This document shows positions 49,554 through 59,760 of a stretch of DNA of 64,000 nucleotides, piece after piece; the first letter of the stretch is position 1, and every line of letters starts with the position of its first letter. Where the stretch lies: assembly GCF_001187535.1 (NCBI RefSeq), contig NZ_LFIO01000207.1, forward strand, positions 1 through 64,000, in the 5' to 3' direction. The position numbers and the translations under genes were made by a program. This DNA comes from Rhizobium ecuadorense. Its GTDB lineage: Bacteria; Pseudomonadota; Alphaproteobacteria; Rhizobiales; Rhizobiaceae. Under the pieces are notes generated by a model that was not told the DNA's origin, made no database searches, and saw nothing but the letters and a program-made list of their open reading frames with translations.

Positions 49554-49582
49554 CTTGCAGTCCAGAAAACCGCTCCTTATAT
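49554..49582 (+). promoter_or_regulatory. RpoH (heat-shock) type promoter of dnaK
   Basis: CTTGCAG at 49554-49560 and CTTATATA from 49576, 15 bases apart, resemble the rhizobial sigma-32 pattern (CTTGAA, then a CnTATnT-type -10). It lies about 115 bases before the dnaK ATG. dnaK is a standard RpoH target. Confidence 0.5.
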
Positions 49583-49695
49583 ACGCCGCATCACCGCAAT
49601 CACGATTGCGTAATCTTAAGTAGACCCATCCCGTAAGGGGCTGTCAGGGAATGCCTTCTCGGGGTTCAGACAGCTTGCTTCAAGGAGAGAATGAC

Positions 49696-51612
<1,917 letters not shown>

Positions 51613-51646
51613 TCCGCGACGGCGTGGTTATGCTTCAACACCTGAT

Positions 51647-51670
51647 CCGGCTGCTCACCATGGCAGCCGG
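51647..51670 (+). other. Hairpin in the dnaK-dnaJ intercistronic region
   Basis: CCGGCTGC, eight-base loop, GCAGCCGG forms a perfect 8-bp stem in the 85-base gap between dnaK and dnaJ. No T-tract follows, so partial termination or protection of the dnaK message, giving more DnaK than DnaJ, is the likely effect. Confidence 0.5.
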
Positions 51671-51697
51671 AAATCCATTTCCGGGGTTTAATCCTTA

Positions 51698-52828
51698 ATG
51701 GCAAAAGCGGACTTTTACGAAACTCTGGGTGTAGCCAAGACGGCGGATGAGAAAGAGCTGAAGAGCGCCTTCCGCAAGCTGGCGATGAAATTTCATCCGG
51801 ACAAGAACCCGGATGACAAGGACGCCGAACGCAAGTTCAAGGAAATCAACGAAGCCTACGAGATGCTCAAGGACCCGCAAAAGCGGGCGGCCTATGATCG
51901 TTATGGCCATGCGGCTTTCGAGCATGGCGGCATGGGCGGCGGTGGCGGCGGCGGATTTGCCGGCGGCGGCTTCTCCGACATCTTCGAGGATATCTTCGGC
52001 GAGATGATGGGCGGCGGACGGGCGCGCCAACGCTCGTCGGGCGGCCGCGAACGCGGCGCCGACCTTCGCTACAATATGGAAATCACGCTGGAAGAGGCTT
52101 TCTCCGGCAAGACGGCGCAGATCCGTGTTCCCACCTCGATCACCTGCGACGTCTGTTCGGGTTCGGGCGCCAAGCCCGGCACACAGCCGAAGAATTGCGG
52201 CACCTGCCAGGGAAGCGGGCGCGTGCGCGCCGCGCAGGGCTTCTTCTCGATCGAGCGGACCTGCCCGACCTGCCACGGCCGCGGCCAGATCATTCCCGAT
52301 CCCTGCCCGAAATGCCACGGCCAGGGCCGGGTGACGGAAGAGCGTTCGCTCTCGGTCAATATTCCTGCCGGCATCGAGGACGGCACGCGCATCCGCCTGC
52401 AGGGCGAAGGCGAAGCCGGCGCCCGCGGCGGACCGGCAGGCGACCTCTATATCTTCCTGTCGGTGAAGCCGCATGAATTCTACCAGCGCGACGGCGCCGA
52501 TCTGTATTGCGCCGTTCCGATCTCGATGACGACGGCAGCTCTCGGCGGCACCTTCGACGTGGCGACGCTCGACGGCACCAAATCGCGCGTCAGCGTGCCC
52601 GAGGGCACGCAGGCCGGAAAACAGTTCCGCCTGAAGAGCAAGGGCATGCCGGTGCTGCGTTCGGCGCAGACAGGCGATCTCTACATCCAGATCCAGATCG
52701 AGACACCGCAAAAGCTGACCAAGCGCCAGCGCGAGCTGCTCCAGGAATTCGAACAGCTTTCCTCCAAGGAGAACAATCCCGAATCGACGGGATTCTTCGC
52801 CCGGATGAAGGAATTCTTCGAAGGCTGA
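51698..52828 (+). CDS. dnaJ: Hsp40 co-chaperone DnaJ
   Basis: This 376-residue type I J-protein has a J domain (about 1-70, with the HPD in [10 protein letters not shown]), a Gly/Phe region (about 75-115), and a zinc domain with four CxxCxGxG units ([32 protein letters not shown], about 150-215). C-terminal substrate-binding beta domains complete it. All four zinc motifs are intact. It stimulates DnaK ATP hydrolysis. ATG 51698 follows TTCCGGGGTTTAATCCTTA, a poor ribosome site, consistent with lower expression than DnaK. Confidence 0.97.
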   Translation: MAKADFYETLGVAKTADEKELKSAFRKLAMKFHPDKNPDDKDAERKFKEINEAYEMLKDPQKRAAYDRYGHAAFEHGGMGGGGGGGFAGGGFSDIFEDIFGEMMGGGRARQRSSGGRERGADLRYNMEITLEEAFSGKTAQIRVPTSITCDVCSGSGAKPGTQPKNCGTCQGSGRVRAAQGFFSIERTCPTCHGRGQIIPDPCPKCHGQGRVTEERSLSVNIPAGIEDGTRIRLQGEGEAGARGGPAGDLYIFLSVKPHEFYQRDGADLYCAVPISMTTAALGGTFDVATLDGTKSRVSVPEGTQAGKQFRLKSKGMPVLRSAQTGDLYIQIQIETPQKLTKRQRELLQEFEQLSSKENNPESTGFFARMKEFFEG

Positions 52829-53145
52829 ACCGCGATCGATAGATCCATCTCGAAAGCCGGGGACGGAAACGTCTCCGGCTTCTTCGGTTCCAACAGTCCC
52901 GTTTCGGCACAGCCACCATTCGCATCGAGGAATTTGTCCCGGATCGGCACGACGGCTGAGCGGAACATGACTTGCATTAACGCAGCCCAATGATGCCGCT
53001 TGCAAGTTTTCCAAATGAATTCAGTCTCTGCCGTCAGCGCATAACCCCGAAGATCGGAATCGATATCCGGAAAGGATTATGCGGGCAATCAAGGTGATAA
53101 AGCGTCCTGAGAGGCGCGGGAACAACCAAACCGAGGGTATCTGCC
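52829..53145. other. Intergenic region between dnaJ and the 66-residue orphan
   Basis: This 317-base gap holds the dnaJ terminator hairpin near its left end and the leader of the small gene at 53146. No other gene is supported. Confidence 0.55.
52854..52881 (+). terminator. Terminator of dnaKJ
   Basis: AAGCCGGGGAC, loop GGAAAC, GTCTCCGGCTT forms an 11-bp stem with one G-T pair, 25 bases after the dnaJ stop, followed by the T/C-rich CTTCGGTTCC. The arrangement supports intrinsic termination of moderate strength. Confidence 0.7.
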
Positions 53146-53346
53146 ATGGCGCCAGCCTTTACCTCCCAGTCCGAAGACGTCGACGTTCTCGCCGGCGCCA
53201 TCTATACATGGTGCGCCGAGCGCAACATCAAGCTTCGCAGCCAGCAGGGGCTTTCCATCGCCAGTATTGCGATCGACCTTTATCATGCCGGCCACCAGAC
53301 GCAGGACGACCTGCTGATGGCACTGCACGAATGCGAGATTCACTAA
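53146..53346 (+). CDS. Small conserved-looking protein of unknown function (66 aa)
   Basis: The translation is balanced and helix-prone: DVDVLAGAIYTWCAERNIKLR, GLSIASIAIDLYHAGH and a C-terminal QDDLLMALHECEIH. It has a normal mix of acidic, basic and hydrophobic residues, unlike noncoding GC-rich frames. ATG 53146 follows CCGAGGGTATCTGCC. Two Cys residues and several His are present, but there is no metal motif. No family recognised. It converges on the XRE regulator 45 bases away. A product of about 7 kDa, probably cytoplasmic. Confidence 0.65.
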   Translation: MAPAFTSQSEDVDVLAGAIYTWCAERNIKLRSQQGLSIASIAIDLYHAGHQTQDDLLMALHECEIH

Positions 53347-53390
53347 AAGGCAGCGCCGACCTTGAAGGCGCCTATCCGGCTCCGGCGAGA

Positions 53391-53756
53391 TCAGGCGGCG
53401 CTATCGGCCGTTTCGCCACTCATGATCGTCAGGATGGTCTTGACCGCTTCCTTGCCCGCCGTCGAGTTCAGTCTGTCGTAGGTCAGTGCAAGCGCATAGG
53501 CGTCAGGGCTGAGTTCGATACGGCTGCCGAATTGCGATATGCCGGTTCCTTCGAAAAGAGCGGCGATGTCGACATCGAGAAACATCGCGATCTGATGCAG
53601 CTTGCTGGCGGAAACGCGGTTCGTCCCTTTTTCGTATTTCTGGATCTGCTGGAAAGTCAGTCCGAGTGCTTCGCCAAGCTCGAGCTGGGACACACGGCGA
53701 AGGGCGCGAAACTGTCTTACGTTGCGACCAACGATAATATCAACCGGATCTGGCAC
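53391..53756 (-). CDS. XRE-family transcriptional regulator
   Basis: This 121-residue protein has a lambda-Cro-type helix-turn-helix at about 9-65: VGRNVRQFRALRRVSQLELGEALGLTFQQIQKYEKGTNRVS (key parts SQLELGEALG and QQIQKYEKGTNRVS). It closely resembles the rhizobial PhrR/PraR-type regulators in this region. The C-terminal half is probably a small oligomerisation part. The start is a GTG at 53756 with GAGAG six bases upstream. Direct TCAACC repeats 60-85 bases upstream may be its own operator. Confidence 0.88.
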   Translation of the reverse strand: MPDPVDIIVGRNVRQFRALRRVSQLELGEALGLTFQQIQKYEKGTNRVSASKLHQIAMFLDVDIAALFEGTGISQFGSRIELSPDAYALALTYDRLNSTAGKEAVKTILTIMSGETADSAA

Positions 53757-53813
53757 TTCATCACTCTCTGATACATAAACACTTCGTTTACCATATCGTT
53801 TTTGCAGGATAAC

Positions 53814-53840
53814 TCAACCCTACAGTTGCAAAATTCAACC
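53814..53840. promoter_or_regulatory. Direct TCAACC repeats upstream of the XRE gene
   Basis: TCAACC at 53814-53819 and 53835-53840 are exactly 21 bases apart, two helical turns, with a TTGCAA palindrome between them (53826-53831). The position in the presumed promoter of the XRE gene suggests a binding site. The remaining gap to recF (up to 54132) contains an AT-rich stretch and no supported gene. Confidence 0.4.
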
Positions 53841-54132
53841 GGGTTTTTTTGACTTTACGTAACGTCAGCCGCCCCGGGCGATTGTGGCAAAACCTCGAAT
53901 ATGCGGGGCTCGCAGACGCTGGAAAAGGCGGCCGGCCCCAGCGCCTCGGCAACATTGGAGCATCCGTCTCCAGGTTGTATTTTTAACGGGAATTCGGTCC
54001 CGCGCAGTATCATGCCTGAAGCTGATCCCTACCGAACCGGCGGCACCAGCGATCACGGCAGCAAAACTTGCCGAGCCTTGCCATCAACGCCGCTTAGGCT
54101 TAGCTGTCACGCTTCACGATTCCGGACATTCG

Positions 54133-55257
54133 ATGCCGCACAAGGTTTCTCTTTCCCGTCTGAAGCTGACAGACTTCCGCAATTATGCGGCGGCGGCCCT
54201 TGCCCTTGACGGCCGGCACGCCGTGCTGACGGGAGACAACGGCGCCGGCAAGACCAATCTGATGGAGGCGGTCTCGCTGCTGTCGCCGGGCCGCGGCCTA
54301 CGCCGGGCCGCCTATGGCGACATTACCCGCGTCGGCGCGGCCGGCGGTTTTTCGATCTTCGCCGCGCTTGACGGCATGGAAGGCGAAGTCGAAATCGGCA
54401 CCGGTGTCGAAACGGGCGAGGAGACCACCGTCCGCAGGCTGCGAATCAACAGCACCCCGGCCAAGACCGCCGACGAATTGACCGACCATCTGCGGCTTCT
54501 CTGGCTGACACCGGCGATGGACGGCCTCTTTACCGGCGCCTCCTCCGACCGGCGCCGCTTTCTCGACCGGCTGGTGCTGTCGCTCGATCCCGCCCATGGC
54601 CGCCGCGCCAGCGATTTCGAGCGCGCCATGCGCAGCCGCAACAAATTGCTGGATGAAGGCCGCTTCGACCCCTCCTGGCTTGCCGGCATCGAGGAACAGA
54701 TGGCGAGCCTCGGCATCGCCATGGCGCTTGCCCGGCAGGAAATGCTCGGTCTGCTGACCCGGCTGATCGAGGAGACGCGCGAAAGCTCGCCCTTCCCTTC
54801 GGCATCGCTGCAGCTCTCGGGCTTTATGGACGGCCAGTTTTCGCGCCCCTCGGTCGACCTCGAAGACGACTACGCGGCCATGCTTTCAGAGAGCCGCTAC
54901 CGCGATGCCGGCGCAGGGCGGACGCTGGAGGGGCCGCACCGGGCCGATCTCATCGTGCATCACCGGGAAAAGGCGATGGAGGCGGAACGTTGCTCCACCG
55001 GCGAGCAGAAAGCGCTGCTTGTCGGCATGGTGCTTGCGCATGCGCGCCTCGTCGGCAATCTCACCGGCCATGCGCCGATTCTGCTGCTCGACGAGATCGC
55101 CGCCCATCTCGACGAGGGCCGCCGCGCCGCGCTGTTCGACCTCATCGACGGGCTCGGCGGCCAGGCCTTCATGACCGGAACGGATCGCGCGATGTTTTCG
55201 GCGCTCGGCGACAGGGCGCAGTTCTTCACGGTGGCCGAGGGAAGGGTGTTCGAATGA
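54133..55257 (+). CDS. recF: DNA recombination and repair protein RecF
   Basis: This 374-residue SMC-like ATPase loads RecA at gaps together with RecO and RecR. Motifs are LTDFRNY (about 12-18), Walker A GDNGAGKTN (about 36-44), GRTLEGPHRADLIVHH (about 258-273), signature STGEQKALLVGM (about 287-298) and Walker B LLLDEIAAHLDEGRR (about 318-332). The ATG at 54133 (MPHKVSLSRL) gives normal length; the open frame upstream to 53884 is not coding. It is not adjacent to dnaA or dnaN here. The stop overlaps moeB in an ATGA. Confidence 0.96.
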   Translation: MPHKVSLSRLKLTDFRNYAAAALALDGRHAVLTGDNGAGKTNLMEAVSLLSPGRGLRRAAYGDITRVGAAGGFSIFAALDGMEGEVEIGTGVETGEETTVRRLRINSTPAKTADELTDHLRLLWLTPAMDGLFTGASSDRRRFLDRLVLSLDPAHGRRASDFERAMRSRNKLLDEGRFDPSWLAGIEEQMASLGIAMALARQEMLGLLTRLIEETRESSPFPSASLQLSGFMDGQFSRPSVDLEDDYAAMLSESRYRDAGAGRTLEGPHRADLIVHHREKAMEAERCSTGEQKALLVGMVLAHARLVGNLTGHAPILLLDEIAAHLDEGRRAALFDLIDGLGGQAFMTGTDRAMFSALGDRAQFFTVAEGRVFE

Positions 55258-56078
55258 GCGAGGCGGCTTTTCCCAGCGCCTGGCGCCATGATAATATCGG
55301 CGCCATGGAACCGCTCAGCCCTGATGAAATCGCCCGATATCACCGACACATTCTGCTTCCCGAGATCGGTGGCGCCGGCCAGCAAAGGCTGAAGGCCGCC
55401 CGCGTGCTGGTGATCGGCGCAGGCGGTCTCGGCGCGCCAGTCCTGCAATATCTGGCCGCGGCCGGGATCGGCACGCTCGGTATCGTCGACGACGACCGGG
55501 TGTCGCTGTCGAACCTGCAGCGCCAGGTGATCCATGATTCCGGCACAATCGGCGAATTGAAGACGGAAAGTGCCGCCTTCGCCATCGCCAGGCTCAATCC
55601 GCATGTCCGGCTGATCCGCTTCGAGGAACGTTTTTCCGCGGAGACGGCCTGCCGGCAACTGTCCGGCTTCGATCTGCTGATCGACGGCTCCGACAATTTC
55701 GACACGCGTTATGCCGCCGCGGATGCGGCCGAGGAAGCACGCATGCCGCTCGTCAGCGGCGCCGTCGGGCGTTTCGATGGCTCGCTGACGGTTCTCAAGC
55801 CCTATGAGAACGCCGAGGACGGGACGCCCAACCCTTGTTATCGCGACCTGTTTCCGGAAGCGCCGCCGGCGGGGCTGATTCCAGCCTGCGCCGAGGCCGG
55901 CATCATCGGCGCGCTGACCGGCGTCATCGGCACGATGATGGCGATGGAGGCGATCAAGCTCGTCACCGGCAGCGGTGAACCGCTGATCGGACGGTTGCTG
56001 CTCTATGACGCGCTCAAGGCCCGGTTCGACACTGTCCGCTACAAAAGACGCCGCACGACACCAAGACAGGCCGGATGA
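55254..56078 (+). CDS. moeB: MoeB/ThiF/HesA-family adenylyltransferase lacking zinc cysteines
   Basis: This 274-residue E1-like enzyme adenylates the C-terminal Gly of MoaD (or ThiS) in molybdopterin synthesis. It has LRYHRHILLPEIG-like residues at about 28-39 (YHRHILLPEIG), the nucleotide loop VIGAGGLGAPVLQYLAAAG, DDDRVSLSNLQRQV and DGSDNFDTRY. E. coli MoeB binds zinc through two CxxC pairs. Here the first reads CYRD and the C-terminal pair is absent, while the conserved Cys in PACAEAG remains. ATG 55254 is coupled to recF; ATG 55305 is an alternative. Confidence 0.87.
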   Translation: MSEAAFPSAWRHDNIGAMEPLSPDEIARYHRHILLPEIGGAGQQRLKAARVLVIGAGGLGAPVLQYLAAAGIGTLGIVDDDRVSLSNLQRQVIHDSGTIGELKTESAAFAIARLNPHVRLIRFEERFSAETACRQLSGFDLLIDGSDNFDTRYAAADAAEEARMPLVSGAVGRFDGSLTVLKPYENAEDGTPNPCYRDLFPEAPPAGLIPACAEAGIIGALTGVIGTMMAMEAIKLVTGSGEPLIGRLLLYDALKARFDTVRYKRRRTTPRQAG

Positions 56079-56563
56079 CGATTATTCCTCTTGATCAGAG
56101 TTTCACATGCTGGGACGAACTGCTCGCGCTCATCCTCGCCTCCTTCGCTTCGATGAACGGCAGGATCGATCCGCCATCCTCGGCGCTCGCGCTGACGGCG
56201 GCGTCGCTGGCCGAAAAGGCCAGGGCCGAGATCGGCCATGTCGCCGTCGACGGCGAAAAGCTGATCGGCTGTCTGTTCCTGCGGCCGGAGGCCGATTGCC
56301 TCTATGTCGGCAAGCTCGCCGTTTTGCCCGGGCTGCAGGGCAAGGGCCTCGGCAAGCAGCTATTGGCGATTGCCGAACAGACGGCCGAAAGGCTCGGCCT
56401 TCCCGCTTTGCGGCTGGAAACGCGCATCGAGCTCACCGACAATCACCCCGTCTTTGCCGCCTGGGGATTTTTGAGAACCGCCGAAAAAGCGCATCCCGGC
56501 TTTGCCAGAACGACGTTCGTCGAGATGCGCAAGAGCCTTGCGCCTCGCATCCAGGCCGCCTGA
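56075..56563 (+). CDS. GNAT-family N-acetyltransferase
   Basis: This 162-residue protein has the GNAT core. KLAVLPGLQGKGLGKQLLAIAEQTAERLG (about 77-105) contains the acetyl-CoA loop QGKGLG, preceded by the beta strand GCLFLRPEADCLYVG. RLETRIELTDNHPVFAAWGF follows, with the NxxxxxFYxxxGF-like C-terminal motif. The substrate is unknown. Its ATG overlaps the moeB stop in an ATGA, so recF, moeB and this gene probably share a transcript. It converges on the hydroxyacid dehydrogenase gene with a 13-base gap. Confidence 0.9.
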   Translation: MTIIPLDQSFTCWDELLALILASFASMNGRIDPPSSALALTAASLAEKARAEIGHVAVDGEKLIGCLFLRPEADCLYVGKLAVLPGLQGKGLGKQLLAIAEQTAERLGLPALRLETRIELTDNHPVFAAWGFLRTAEKAHPGFARTTFVEMRKSLAPRIQAA

Positions 56564-56576
56564 CTCCAGCTCGGCT

Positions 56577-57578
56577 TCAGCGGCCGGGCAGCACCCGGTT
56601 CGGCGGCCTGTGGCCGTCGATGAAGGTGCGGATGTTGATAATCACCTTGTCGCCCATATCGATGCGGCCTTCTATCGTCGCCGAGCTCATATGCGGCAGC
56701 AGCACGACTTTGCCCTCATTGGCGAGCTTGACGAGCCTCGGATTGACGGCAGGCTCGTTTTCGAAGACGTCGAGACCGGCGCCGGCGATCCGGCCCTCCC
56801 TCAGAGATTTGATCAGCGCAGCTTCATCGACCACATCGCCGCGCGCGGTGTTGACGAGATAGGCGGTCGGCTGCAGCAGCGCCAACCGGCGCGCCGAGAT
56901 CAGGTGGAAGGTCGCCGGCGTCGACGGACAATTGACCGAGACGATGTCGACGCGGGCGAGCATCTGGTCGAGGCTTTCCCAATAGGTCGCCTCCAGTTCG
57001 TCCTCGACGGCCGGATTGACGCGCTTGCGGTTGTGGTAGTGGATCGACAGGCCGAAAGCCTTGGCGCGGCGGGCGACCGCCGTGCCGATGCGGCCCATGC
57101 CGACGATGCCGATGCGCTTGCCGTGAATGCGCCGGCCGAGCATCCAGGTGGGGGACCAGCCGGCCCATTCGCCCGGCTTGTCCGTCAGCACGCGGGCGCC
57201 TTCGCCGAGCCTTCTCGGAACCGCGAGAATGAGCGCCATGGTCATATCGGCGGTATCCTCGGTCAGGACGTTCGGCGTGTTGGTGACGGTGATGCCCTTG
57301 CGCGCCGCCGCCTCGACGTCGATATGGTCGGTGCCGTTGGAGAAGCTCGCAATCAGCTTCATCTGCGGCCCGGCCTGATCGATCAGCGCCGCGTCGATGC
57401 GGTCGGTGACGGTTGGCACCAGCACGTCGGCGGTCTTGACCGCGGCGATGAGCTCGGGAACGGAACGCGGCGCGTCGTCGATATTCAGCTCGGCGTCGAA
57501 GAGCTCGCGCATGCGGGTTTCGACGGCATCGGGCAGCTTGCGGGTGATGTAGACCTTCGGTTTTTTCTTCGCTGTCAT
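56577..57578 (-). CDS. D-glycerate/2-hydroxyacid dehydrogenase (GyaR type)
   Basis: This 333-residue NAD(P)-dependent dehydrogenase has nucleotide motif GIVGMGRIGTAVARRAKAFG (about 152-171), catalytic Arg in NTARGDVVDE (about 236-245), a conserved Glu in FENEP and catalytic His in LLPHMSSAT (about 289-297). It most resembles glyoxylate reductase/D-glycerate dehydrogenase, longer than and distinct from the GhrA-type enzyme at 2.5 kb. ATG 57578 (MTAKKKPKVYITR) is reasonable. It is monocistronic. Confidence 0.9.
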   Translation of the reverse strand: MTAKKKPKVYITRKLPDAVETRMRELFDAELNIDDAPRSVPELIAAVKTADVLVPTVTDRIDAALIDQAGPQMKLIASFSNGTDHIDVEAAARKGITVTNTPNVLTEDTADMTMALILAVPRRLGEGARVLTDKPGEWAGWSPTWMLGRRIHGKRIGIVGMGRIGTAVARRAKAFGLSIHYHNRKRVNPAVEDELEATYWESLDQMLARVDIVSVNCPSTPATFHLISARRLALLQPTAYLVNTARGDVVDEAALIKSLREGRIAGAGLDVFENEPAVNPRLVKLANEGKVVLLPHMSSATIEGRIDMGDKVIINIRTFIDGHRPPNRVLPGR

Positions 57579-57763
57579 GGCTGGCTGTGGTGCCTTGTTC
57601 AGAGGTCTTTAACCAAGAGGGGTGATAATTTTCCCATCCGGGCATTTTCTACCAGACCCGCACGCGAAGACAAACAAAACTCGCGGTGCAGCCGTGGGAA
57701 TGTCAGAGCCCGGACCGCGAGCAGGCCGGGCCTGCCCGCGAATTCGAGCAAACGGAAACTTCC

Positions 57764-58303
57764 ATGCGCAGCAAAGTCCTGAAGTCCTGCCTTGCCCTTG
57801 CCATCGCTCTGGCTGCATCCATGGGAACGGTCGAATTCGCCCATGCGCAGGCCGCCAAGGGGCCGAGCGGGCTGCCATTGCCGCGTTTCGTCACACTGAA
57901 ATCCAAGCGCGTCAACCTGCGCATCGGCCCGGGAACGGATTATGCCGTTTCGTGGATGTACCTGAAATCCGGCCTGCCGGTGGAGATCATCCAGGAATAC
58001 GACAATTGGCGCCGCATCCGTGATGCCGACGGCACCGAAGGCTGGGTGAACCAGTCGCTGCTGTCAGGCCAGCGCGCGGCGATCGCCGCCCCGTGGATGA
58101 AGACGAAGGCCAAGGGCGTTTTCGTCAATCTGCGCCGCGAGGCGCAACCCTCCGCATCGATCGTTGCCAAGCTGGAACCCGGGGTGATGCTGACGATCGG
58201 CGAGTGCAACGGCGACTGGTGCCGTGCCGAGACCGACGGCGCCTCCGGTTGGGTGGCGCAGTCGGAAATCTGGGGTGCCTATCCCGGCGAAGCCTTTAAA
58301 TAA
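57764..58303 (+). CDS. Secreted tandem SH3-domain protein
   Basis: This 179-residue protein has a signal peptide (about 1-29, cleavage after AHA) and two bacterial SH3 domains. The first covers about 44-105 (LKSKRVNLRIGPGTDYAVSW, WRRIRDADGTEGWVNQSLL), and the second about 112-170 (AKGVFVNLRREAQPSASIVAKLEPGV, CNGDWCRAETDGASGWV). Such proteins usually sit in the periplasm and bind or modulate cell-wall material. ATG 57764 (MRSKVLK) follows AAACGGAAACTTCC; the upstream frame lacks a signal sequence and is dropped. It ends eight bases before the convergent PfkB gene's stop region. Confidence 0.88.
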   Translation: MRSKVLKSCLALAIALAASMGTVEFAHAQAAKGPSGLPLPRFVTLKSKRVNLRIGPGTDYAVSWMYLKSGLPVEIIQEYDNWRRIRDADGTEGWVNQSLLSGQRAAIAAPWMKTKAKGVFVNLRREAQPSASIVAKLEPGVMLTIGECNGDWCRAETDGASGWVAQSEIWGAYPGEAFK

Positions 58304-59288
58304 GCCCCGCCTGCCCGGCAGCTTCGGACAGCGAGGTCATCGGGCGCGGACCGATCTGCTGGATGACGATGCCGGCGGCGAGGCAGCCGAGCTTGCCGCA
58401 ATCCTCGAGAGAGCGGCCCTGCGTGTAGCCGTAGAGGAAGCCGGAGGCGAAGAGATCGCCGGCACCCGTCGTATCCACGACCTCCCTGATCCTGATCGCA
58501 TCGACGTAATAACGCTCGCGGCCCTTCAGGATGACGGCACCATCCTCGCTCATCGTCACCGCGGCGATCTTGCAATCGGCGGCCATCCTGTTCAGCGCCT
58601 CTTCGAAATCGTCGGTTTCGTAGAGCGACAGCGCTTCCTGGCGATTGGCGAAGACGATATCGATCTTGCCGGAGCGCATCAGATCGAGGAATTCACCGCG
58701 ATAACGGCCGACGCAGAAACTGTCGGACAGCGTCATCGACACTTCTCGGCCGTTTTCATGGGCGATGCGGGCACAATCGAGGATCGCTTCCTTGGCGCGC
58801 GGCGGATCCCAGAGGTAACCTTCGAAATAGGTGACCTTGGCGTCTGCCACGACATCGGCCTCGACGTCCTCGGGCCCGAGTTCGACGCAGGCGCCGAGAT
58901 AGGTGTTCATCGACCGCTCGCCGTCCTCGGTGACGAAGATCATCGAACGCGCCGTTGGCGGAAAGGTGCCCTTGGGCTTCGTCTGGTAGTGAACGCCCTG
59001 GGCGCGAATGTCGTGGGTGAAGATGTCGCCGAGCTGATCGGCAGCGACATTGCCGAAATAGGCAGCCTTGCCGCCGAGGTTCGCAACGCCGGCCGCCGTA
59101 TTGCCGGCGCTGCCGCCGGAGGCTTCGAGCGCCGGCCCCATGCGCGAATACAAGAGTTCGGCCCGTTCGGCATCGATGAGGTTCATCGCCGCCTTGGTGA
59201 TCTGGTTGTCAATGAGGAACTGGTCGTCGCAACGGGCAATAATGTCCACGATTGCGTTGCCGACTGTCAGAACATCGAATCTTGTCAT
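58296..59288 (-). CDS. PfkB-family sugar/adenosine kinase
   Basis: This 330-residue ribokinase-fold kinase has an N-terminal glycine motif ASGGSAGNTAAGVANLGGKAAYFG (about 57-80, key GGSAGNTA) and the C-terminal PfkB signature DTTGAGDLFASGFLYG (about 278-293), with the catalytic Asp in GAGD. It is usually annotated as adenosine kinase in rhizobia because of the N-terminal VGNAIVDIIA. The substrate could be adenosine or a sugar. ATG 59288 (MTRFDVLTV) is used. The 3' end overlaps the SH3 gene by eight bases, tail to tail. Confidence 0.9.
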   Translation of the reverse strand: MTRFDVLTVGNAIVDIIARCDDQFLIDNQITKAAMNLIDAERAELLYSRMGPALEASGGSAGNTAAGVANLGGKAAYFGNVAADQLGDIFTHDIRAQGVHYQTKPKGTFPPTARSMIFVTEDGERSMNTYLGACVELGPEDVEADVVADAKVTYFEGYLWDPPRAKEAILDCARIAHENGREVSMTLSDSFCVGRYRGEFLDLMRSGKIDIVFANRQEALSLYETDDFEEALNRMAADCKIAAVTMSEDGAVILKGRERYYVDAIRIREVVDTTGAGDLFASGFLYGYTQGRSLEDCGKLGCLAAGIVIQQIGPRPMTSLSEAAGQAGLI

Positions 59289-59429
59289 GAAATGGGGAGT
59301 CCCGGATTTGTGATAGCCGGGGTTTGGTCTTAGCGAAATTTCCGCGGTTTGGAAGGATAAATGGTGGATGGCGCGGCTATTTCTTCGCAAAACTGCCGCC
59401 CATTCGTCATGCCCCTGTCATTTTCCAAA

Positions 59430-59606
59430 TCTAGAAATGGTCGCAAGAAGACCGGCATGAGCAGCTTTCAGTTGCGGTCGGACGCACGAGGGATGATCCC
59501 CTCGATCTTACCGGCGCGATGCTGACCACGGATGAACTGGCAGTTTTGCGATCGGATATCCGGCAAGGCCGGAGCGGAAAAGCGGGCTGTGCCCGCTTTT
59601 TTTGTT
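59430..59606 (+). ncRNA. Candidate small RNA ending at an orphan terminator
   Basis: The terminator at 59578 has no plus-strand gene upstream for more than 1.2 kb, so it implies a short independent transcript. The 150 bases before it carry a GC-rich hairpin and no convincing reading frame. The start is not fixed; I see no clear promoter, and 59430 is only an approximate left bound. It could instead be a long 5' leader attenuator for the AEC gene. Confidence 0.45.
59578..59606 (+). terminator. Strong intrinsic terminator without an upstream gene
   Basis: AAAAGCGGGC, loop TGT, GCCCGCTTTT is a perfect 10-bp stem followed by TTTGTTTC, giving seven T in a row within the stem end and tail. It is one of the clearest terminators in the window. 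Confidence 0.85.
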
Positions 59607-59760
59607 TCTCGGATGCCGCCGGATCGGCGGCGATTGCCTTTTCAATCCAAGCCGTTTGCTGCTACTGCATAAGGAATTCAAAGTGCTGCTGCGTCCTTAC
59701 GCGTCTCACGAGAGGCGCGGCGCCGTAGCGGTCTATCCTCCCCACAAAGCAGCCTCCCTC

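Larger units (their letters stand above)
59289..59760. other. Divergent gap between the PfkB and AEC genes
   Basis: These 472 bases contain a hairpin (CGAGGG, six bases, CCCTCG near 59488-59505), a very strong plus-strand terminator at 59578-59606 and about 150 further bases of leader before the AEC gene. No protein gene is supported; the frame 59519-59728 runs through the terminator. Confidence 0.6.

Noticed and set aside
59519..59728. A 69-codon plus-strand frame upstream of the AEC gene
   Set aside because: It runs straight through a strong intrinsic terminator and becomes Cys/Arg-rich noncoding-type sequence.
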